DNA of 64,000 bases from Diadema setosum. Taxonomy: Eukaryota > Echinodermata > Echinoidea > Diadematoida > Diadematidae. The position numbers and the translations under genes were made by a program. The stretch spans positions 48,042,627-48,106,626 of the forward strand of contig NC_092686.1 of assembly GCF_964275005.1 (NCBI RefSeq), in the 5' to 3' direction. How positions within the stretch are numbered: the first letter of the stretch is position 1; the number at the start of each line of letters is the position of its first letter. The notes beneath the pieces were generated by a model. The model was given only the letters and a program-made list of their open reading frames with translations. It was not told the origin of the DNA and made no database searches. Of the stretch, positions 57,010 to 64,000 are shown one piece after another.

Positions 57010-58080
57010 ATGTGACAAGAATCTTTCATCAACCTGTATAACGGGGTTATGGAGATATTCTCAGACTGGACTGGCCTCTGCATTGGATTTGCGTTGAGCA
57101 TGTGTGGTAGTCATGATTATTTTTGATGGGGTCATGGTTGGTTGATAGGCATGTGAGATACATGTGTGCGATACATAAACTGCTTGAAGTAACATGATGT
57201 CAGTGATGATAGTTGACCTATATTTGTTTATTATTTCTACCGGTAGACAACAAGGTTGCCGCTCTATCAATTTCCTCTCTATCAAGTATTGATGGAGGCA
57301 CAAATGTTCCGACGTGTATCGATATCCTCGCTTCCATGTAGATGCTTTGCGCAGCTCATCAATGAATCAATGGCACGTTGATGAGAGGCCCATGTGGACA
57401 TGAGCCATCAGTGACTGTGTTGCCATGGCGACATCAGAGTAGTGATAAAGAGTGATGCTGTGTGAAGTCATGGCATTGATGACACTTTGCCATGAACTTG
57501 TCACTCATTTAAAAAAAAAAACCCAGCAACACACTGATGGGCTTCTTAGAATCAAAACATAAAATTTTATCCTGTGTGCACTACTCTTTCTGCTTTAAAG
57601 TACATGTAATATAAAGCATACTTCCCTCTCTGATAATCATTGATGTATGATTAATGTACATTTGTAGTCGTACAAAAGGCCATACCCTTATATGGAAAAA
57701 AGTTTCAGGTATTGAATGATTTGAATTACATAACTTACTTTCAATCCTTTGCAGTCAACTTACAAGTGATTCCACAGTTCTTATTGATGGAGAACTTTAA
57801 ACACAGTATTAGTCATTTGCACCATATCAAATTAGTTAGTGATCTAATTAATGTTTGAAGTTGATTTATGTTCAATATGTGTAAGCAAATGTAAAGATGT
57901 AATGATAAAATGTAAGAATTAGTCTGTGAACAAGTGTTGACAAGAGCATTTATACTGTCAGATGATCAATAAGCTGGCATTATGGTTAAGCAATGCTCTT
58001 TTAAAGCATTCAAAGCTAGTTGATAGGGTTTATTCTATCGTAATGGCTCTGCTTTGTAGCATTAGCAGAGTAAGTGAGTG
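57010..58080. other. Unassigned non-coding sequence
   Basis: Nothing coding recognised. A short A10 run lies near 57512. Confidence 0.3.
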
Positions 58081-58082
58081 AA

Positions 58083-58258
58083 CTGTAAAAGTGGCAATTT
58101 TCGCGCATTTCACGCTATCAGATACTAGTGTGAAAATAAAAGCACACAAATATTTTTGCATGCCATATTTTTCTGTGGTCGTTGTCTTGATTCCATGGAA
58201 TTAAAAACAAGCGAAACTCGTCTTTCCCAGCTGAGCGCGAAAATGACCACTTTTACAG
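58083..58258. mobile_element. TTTTCGCGC MITE, 176 bp
   Basis: CTGTAAAAGTGGCAATTTTC then GCGC at the left is mirrored by GCGCGAAAATGACCACTTTT then ACAG at the right (two mismatches). The intact relative of the copy at 15913-16185. Confidence 0.78.
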
Positions 58259-58559
58259 TATGCAGAAAAAAACAGTGTCTGACCCCGCCCCCACAGCTGT
58301 TTCGTAACTTGTCATAGGATGAGCTGTGAGATGCTCCAAATGATATCGTTTCGACTATTCCACACCACATCTCAAATTGCCTCTTCAGTGCCATCCACTG
58401 CCCATGGCATCTTTGTATATTTACACATGTCATGGTCTTCAAACATTGTGTCTCCATGTTCTAATTGTGTCTCTTCTGGAGTTTGGTTCGTTGCCGCGAG
58501 ACTAAAGGTCATCAGATGGGGTTGCTTCCCTCAGGTACTTTGAAGCAAACATGAAATGT

Positions 58560-61410
58560 TACATCCATGGAGAGAGAGAGATAGGGAGAAAGACTACATG
58601 GTTGTATCTTGACAAGGGTTACAGTGTAGAGGAACAGATGCCGAGATAGGAATGTTCAGGCAGTAGCACTAGAATGTGATCTCTGAATGATGTGAGGATC
58701 TTTTTTTCTTCTTTACTTTTCAGTATTAAGTTTACATTAACTTGATATGCCCCTTTAAGGAACACTTGTGTTGCTGATTTCATTGGTGACATACACTGAA
58801 GTTGGAATAATATTTGAATGGAATACATTCCAGTGGCGACCATAGAAAAATCACTGAAATTTCTGAATGCAGCATGATACATAGAGCAATTTGTACAGAT
58901 ATATCTTTTTTTTTTTGTGATATAATTGTTGGGGAATCCTGAACCAACTTAACTCTTTATCCATCTTTCATATCACCTGTCCCTTAGCTCAGACAAACCA
59001 GTGGAACCCATTGAACTGTTTGTTCCTTGTTATTGTAACACCGGCGCACATATTCACTGACTTTGAAATACCAAAACTTAATCCTGATTGATGGCTGTCG
59101 GGAATTGTATCATCACTATCCACAAAATATCAGCTGCTCTATTTCAAAGCCAGCATTTTTTCCCCCATCCTATGTGATTACTGAGGTAAATCCACCATGA
59201 AATTTAAACATATTCAAAAGTTCAGTATGGTTGATGTCCTCGGATATGACCTGATTTATTTTTTTTTTTTTCTGTTGCAAAGCTGTGACTATGGTGCTTC
59301 ACAGTGAATTTAGGCAGTTAAATTCTTTTATTGGTCATTTTTCTCCACAGTGGAGTAAAGATGACATGTTTTCCTTTAGATCAAAAGCTGATGAGTCACC
59401 AAGGTATTTGCAGTCTGCCAGGGATATTTTTAACCTCATTTATATGCTCTTGATTTGAATATAAAATACTGTGAATAACTAGTTTTCAGAATAAAAATGT
59501 TGCACAGGACAGAGTGGATCGGTAAGAATTTGATGCACTAGTTTAACTTTGGAACTGTGTAAACCCACTCGTTATACTTATGGGTTTTAGACTGTTTCCA
59601 AAGTTAAATGAGAGCATCCAATTCTCTTATCATACTAACCAAGTTCTAAATAAGATTGTTACAGTAGGAATGAATATTGGTGGCACTCGGATTTAGGCAT
59701 GTTGTATGACCTGATGATGCAAGACATTTTACTTCCATAGTTCGTACTTTCATGAAAACAGCCACAGTCATACTGGCTTCAAGTTATTTTTATCAACAGC
59801 TGGAATGTGTCATTATTTCTAACAAAGAACTTGTGGAGTCCACCCTCTTTTTTTTTCTTTTAAATAAGACTGTGGTCAGTGATAGCCGTATTTGTTTCCC
59901 ACAGAAGGGCCTATTTGTGGCCTTTTATCCCATGTTCGTGAGTGGTTGGTTAGTTGTTCTTTTAACAAACAATAATAAAACTCATCAATATTATTAGATA
60001 TGTAGTTTTCTTGTACTTGAGATTTGCAGGAGTCTTGTGTACACGTAAGTGCAAGTTTATGATTTTTATTAGCCATTAGGTCATTTTGCCATGTTAGCAC
60101 ACACTGTACGTTTGCTGAGCTACTTGTAGAGTGATGGTAAATTTGTTTTGTGTAGCACTACAATCTTTGTAAACTTGACCTTGCCATGCAGTGCTTTGTT
60201 TGAGGAAATACAAACACTTACGATACTATGTACAAACAGAGAGAAAATTCAACAATCCAACTGTAAACTCAATTTTGAAACCATTTTGTATGCTGGTAGA
60301 GGATGACAATATGGAGTTGAAATTGTTTGTGTGTGAATAGTTGTTAAAAATAATGGTAAATTTTATTCACTTCTTATTTTTGCAATGTGCATTGGAGAAA
60401 CTGTTCATTATCACTGGGGAGAAGTACAATTTCATTTCATTTCATATCATTTCCAACAATACAAACATATTAGAAGGGCATTATAAGATTTCCCATGAGA
60501 TGAAAGTTGTTCTTGTTATATTTATCCAATATATAAAGACAATGGCAGGATTCACACATACACAAATTAGCGGGATACAAATCTCAAGATATGCATCATG
60601 ATCGCAATCTCGAGATCTCTGCACGTGTGGACACAAAAACCCACAAATTTGTGCGATCAGCATCGCAATGCTAATCCCAAGAAATCTCAAGAAATTTGCC
60701 CCGCAGTGACTGTTGGAACACTGGAGCATATAATCTTGAGATTTTATATCCCATCATTCAAAGCACACATCACTACAGGATTCACACCACACCACTGGGA
60801 GGCACAACATCAATAGATTTATTGATGTATCAATCAGCAATTAGCAGGCTATTTCTGTCTGTGGCTGTGAACACTTGCAAAAAAAATCTTGAGGTGAGGA
60901 GCATGATCATTATCCCACTATTTTGTATGTGGCTACTGATATCACATTTGTCCCATGTTACTCAAAGGGGGTTTAAAAAAAAGTATTGTCACACTAACCT
61001 AATAAGAGTGAGAAATGTTGCAGGAATATGCATCCAGTAATGTAGATGTGAGAATTCATGTTTTAAATACTTGGGATTCATTCCATGCTGTGAGTATCAT
61101 GAGATGACCCAGTATTGTAGCTTGTCTACAGAGTCGCCAATCTTGGCATTCTTTTCATTGCCCGCATTCTTTGCCTTACAGAACAGCCATTTTCACTGAG
61201 ACTCCATCCATCAGTGAGCTAGTGCAGATTGGATGAAATGAAAACATTTCCCCACCCCTCCATCTGGGTTTGTCCTGACAGTTTGAACCTTTCAGTGGCT
61301 TACCCCAAATACCCCTGTAGTCTTGGAAACCTAGCCTGTGTAACAATCTACAATCGTACAATGTAGCTGCAATGTGTCATTGCCAAATGTACAGGCTTTT
61401 GGTTCTGTTT
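58560..61410. other. Unassigned sequence
   Basis: Mostly AT-rich non-coding DNA. Between 60540 and 60790 GGATACAAATCTCAAGAT is mirrored by ATCTTGAGATTTTATATCC around a CACGTG-containing core, perhaps an old foldback element. No exon recognised. Confidence 0.3.
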
Positions 61411-61416
61411 TGTGAA

Positions 61417-61627
61417 TACTATTGTCGAACCAGAAACATTTGCATCCTGAAACTTTTGTGAATTGGAGCTGGCAGCCTTTATCACGTCATGAAGCTTTTG
61501 CAAATTGCCATTGGCATTCAATGTATTGTGTCAATAAGAACTTCTGCGTGCATTTTACTTTTGTGAATCTGGGCTCCTCTTGAAATTTGTAACAGTTTCA
61601 TGCTTGTGAAATTTCTGGTTTTACAGT
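61417..61627. mobile_element. CTGTAAAAC MITE, copy 5 (degenerate)
   Basis: AATTGGAGCTGGCAGCCTTT, AATTGCCATTGGCATTCAAT, TGCGTGCATTTTA and GGTTTTACAG follow the order of copy 1. The left terminal repeat is mutated. Confidence 0.6.
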
Positions 61628-62063
61628 AGCTCATTCTCGGGGATCAAATGGTCAAGTTGTAGAAAAACTGACATTTTTTTGTGATCATTTGTGAAAATGT
61701 ATTTAGGCCCTACATTGTATGCTTCAAAAAATTGTGGAAATCAAATGTATAAAACATGAGATCTGAAATAACATGATAAGGGGAACAAAATGGGAAAAGG
61801 AAATCTTGTAATAGTAGGGCAGAATGAGAATGAGTTCAAAATCTATTAACAAAACTATTAAAAACTAGACTCGGAATTTGTCAAGACTGACAAATTAGGT
61901 GATCCGATTTTTTTTTAATCAATGATTCGAGTCCTCATCGCAATAGGCATGACCATATAGGTTTCATCTGTGTTTAGAGACATTGGCCGTGTGATATTTG
62001 GATTCTCATTTAGAAAAGAGAGTCAGGTCTGCCATCTTTGGTACCAAATTCGGTATACACTAT

Positions 62064-63620
62064 AACGAAGATACAGAATGAAGTATATTTGACCATTGAC
62101 CCAACTTTACACAGCCAAGATGGCATCTGAGCAAAAAGTGGTTATTTTGTGAAATGATTCTTGTAACATGGTCTTTGCGTGTGCAAAATATGGGAAAGAT
62201 AGGACATGTATTCACCAAGATACAGGATGAAACATTTATGACATTTGACCCTAATTTACATACCCAAGATGGTGTCTGATCAGGTAGTTGTTATTTTATG
62301 AAATAATGTACGTGACATGAACTAAACATGTGCAAAATATGGGGATGATAGGGGCTGTTTTTCTTGAGTTATTGCAAAGAAAGTTGCAGAGAGAAAGAAA
62401 TATCTCAATACATCGAAGATAAGTTTGATTTCAACCAAGTTTTTTGACGTGATCTCGGCGTCGTATGAAAAAATGGAGAAAACACTGACGATAGCCCAAA
62501 GTCTCAGCTACAACATATTAAAATCTGGGAGAAATTCACAGAAGAGTAAGTGAGCTAGTGCTCGATAAAGACCGTCATGTCAATTTTCATTTCCAGAAAA
62601 ATTCCCTCCCATAGAGATAACACGTAAACTGGTTAAATTTGACAAGGTTACATTATATCCATTTTCACGAGGTGAAGACATCATCCGATTAAAACTTTGG
62701 AAGTTAAAGAGTATTAAATTGGCTACAACATATTAAAATCTGGAAGAAATTCACCGAAGGGTAAGTGAGCTAGTCGTCGATAAAGACAATCAGGTCAATT
62801 TTCACATCTAGAAAAATTCCCTCCCATAGAGATAACACGTCATAACGAAGATACAGGAAGAAGTACATATGACCTTTGACCTCACTTTGCACAGACAAGA
62901 TGGCCTCTAAGCCAAAAATGGTTATTTTGTGAAATGATCCTTGTAACATGTTCTTTATGTGTGCAAAATATGGGGAAGATAGGACATGTATTCACCAAGA
63001 TACAGGATAAAACATTTATGACCTTTGACCCTAATTTACATACCCAAGATGGTGTCTGATCAAGTAGTTGTTATTTTGTGAAATAATGTACGTGACATGA
63101 ACTAAACATGTGCAAATTATGGTGGTGATAGGATATGTTTTTCTTGAGTTGTTGCAAAGAAAGTTGCAAAAAGAAAGGAATATCTCAATACATCGAAGAT
63201 AAGCTTTACTTTCAACAAAGTTTTTGGACATGATCCCGACATCAAATGAAAAAATGTAGGGCACAATTACGATAGCACAAAGTCTCAGCTACAACATATT
63301 AAAATCTGGGAGAAATTCACAGAAGAGTAAGTGAGCTAGTGCTCGATAAAGACCGTCACGTCAATTTTCATTTCCTGAAAAACTGCACTCCCATAGAGAT
63401 AACACGTAAACTGGTCAAATTTGACAAGATTACTTTCAATCCATTTTTACGAGGTGAAGACATCATCCGATTAAAATGTCATTTACACATTAATGAAACA
63501 GTATTTAATAAGCTACATCATACTGAAATTTGGGTGGAAATTGGCAAAGGATTAGTGCGATACGCTCGAGTGAACTTGAAACTTGATGACTTCATTTTGA
63601 AAATTTACTTTTTTTATTCT
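62064..63620. repeat. 779-bp tandem duplication within a repeat-derived region
   Basis: CGAAGATACAG(G/A)A at 62064 recurs near 62842, and ATAAAGACCGTCA(T/C)GTCAATTTTCATTTCC at 62565 recurs near 63345. Segments such as CATACCCAAGATGGTGTCTG stay collinear and about 90% alike. A third partial copy (about 62700-62841) sits between them. Units include TGACC(A/T)TTGACC motifs. An unnamed repeat family probably extends past the right edge. Confidence 0.75.
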
Positions 63621-63699
63621 ATTAAGAAATTTGATACCTTTTGATAATTTTTACAGCATCGCCAACCCATGAAATAACATGTACAACTTATCAGCTTTC

Positions 63700-64000
63700 A
63701 AAATATAAAAAGAAAATGGGGGGTCACCGTCCATCCTGATGAGTAATATCGGAATTTAAATTGGCGGTTTTTTGGCATTGTTGCACTGTATATCGCCATT
63801 GACGCGCGCGCGGAATTCCAACTTTGACGGGCCCGTATGACGTCATATTGAGTCAGATTGACTTGAAACTTGGTAGAAATATTCCTTGACATTTCAGGCA
63901 TCCGATAAATGTAAAAAAATGGGAAATTTCAGTTGCATATGAGCTGTGCATGCGTATATGTGCGCGCGCGTACGCGTCCGTCCGATTTTTTCAATTTTTA
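63700..64000. other. Right-edge sequence, probably repeat continuation
   Basis: Contains GCGCGCGCGTACGCGTCCGTCCG at the very end. This resembles the GTCCGTCCG tract that marks the end of the DR1-bearing repeats, so an element is probably cut by the window edge. Confidence 0.4.

Noticed and set aside
63339..63644. 101-codon open frame near the right edge
   Set aside because: Its first half is shared with the earlier copies of the tandem repeat, where the frame is broken; no protein family recognised.

Overview
This is a window of animal nuclear DNA: AT-rich, intron-rich and crowded with short non-autonomous transposons. There is no rRNA gene, functional tRNA gene, CRISPR array or prokaryotic gene organisation. 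The repeat content (TGACCTTTGACCT arrays, GTCCGTCCG tracts, a repeat ending in a GCCTCCGCC motif, many hairpin MITEs) and the kelch gene suggest a marine invertebrate deuterostome, most likely an echinoderm. That assignment is inference from remembered repeat families, not a search result.

Region 1 (about 1-18 kb, + strand) holds one well-supported gene, the KLHDC10 orthologue. Seven exons from about 7.6 to 16.8 kb join in consistent phase and end at a stop at 16759-16761. An eighth, 5' exon at 5077-5146 fits by phase and sits next to CCAAT boxes. The predicted product is about 430 aa: a six-bladed kelch propeller followed by an elongin-BC box and a Cul2-like box, i.e. a substrate receptor of a CUL2 ubiquitin ligase. 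Its introns carry a Tigger-like MITE, a 158-bp tandem-repeat element, a strong hairpin, two tRNA-derived SINEs and a DR1-rich repeat.

Region 2 (about 18-30 kb) is mostly repeats: TTAA-flanked MITEs, a Penelope-like fragment between inverted arms, a TTCGTTAATCCG satellite and a long GAA tract. A short candidate first exon with an ETS-type promoter lies at 25.19 kb, and a small signal-peptide-like ORF at 26.67 kb.

Region 3 (about 30-64 kb) has no long ORF. It contains several short ATG exons on the + strand (30.43, 53.26, 56.82 and perhaps 39.14 kb) that can all splice in phase 1. I read these as possible alternative first exons of one gene whose body lies beyond 64 kb. Between them are a decayed LINE with a nested insertion, a 761-bp TA-flanked DNA element, further MITEs, degenerate minus-strand Cys-rich coding pieces (45.7-47.6 kb) and a 779-bp tandem duplication near the right edge.

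Most remaining sequence looks like intron or intergenic DNA in which I see nothing specific. Splice models come from reading the sequence by eye and have no transcript support.
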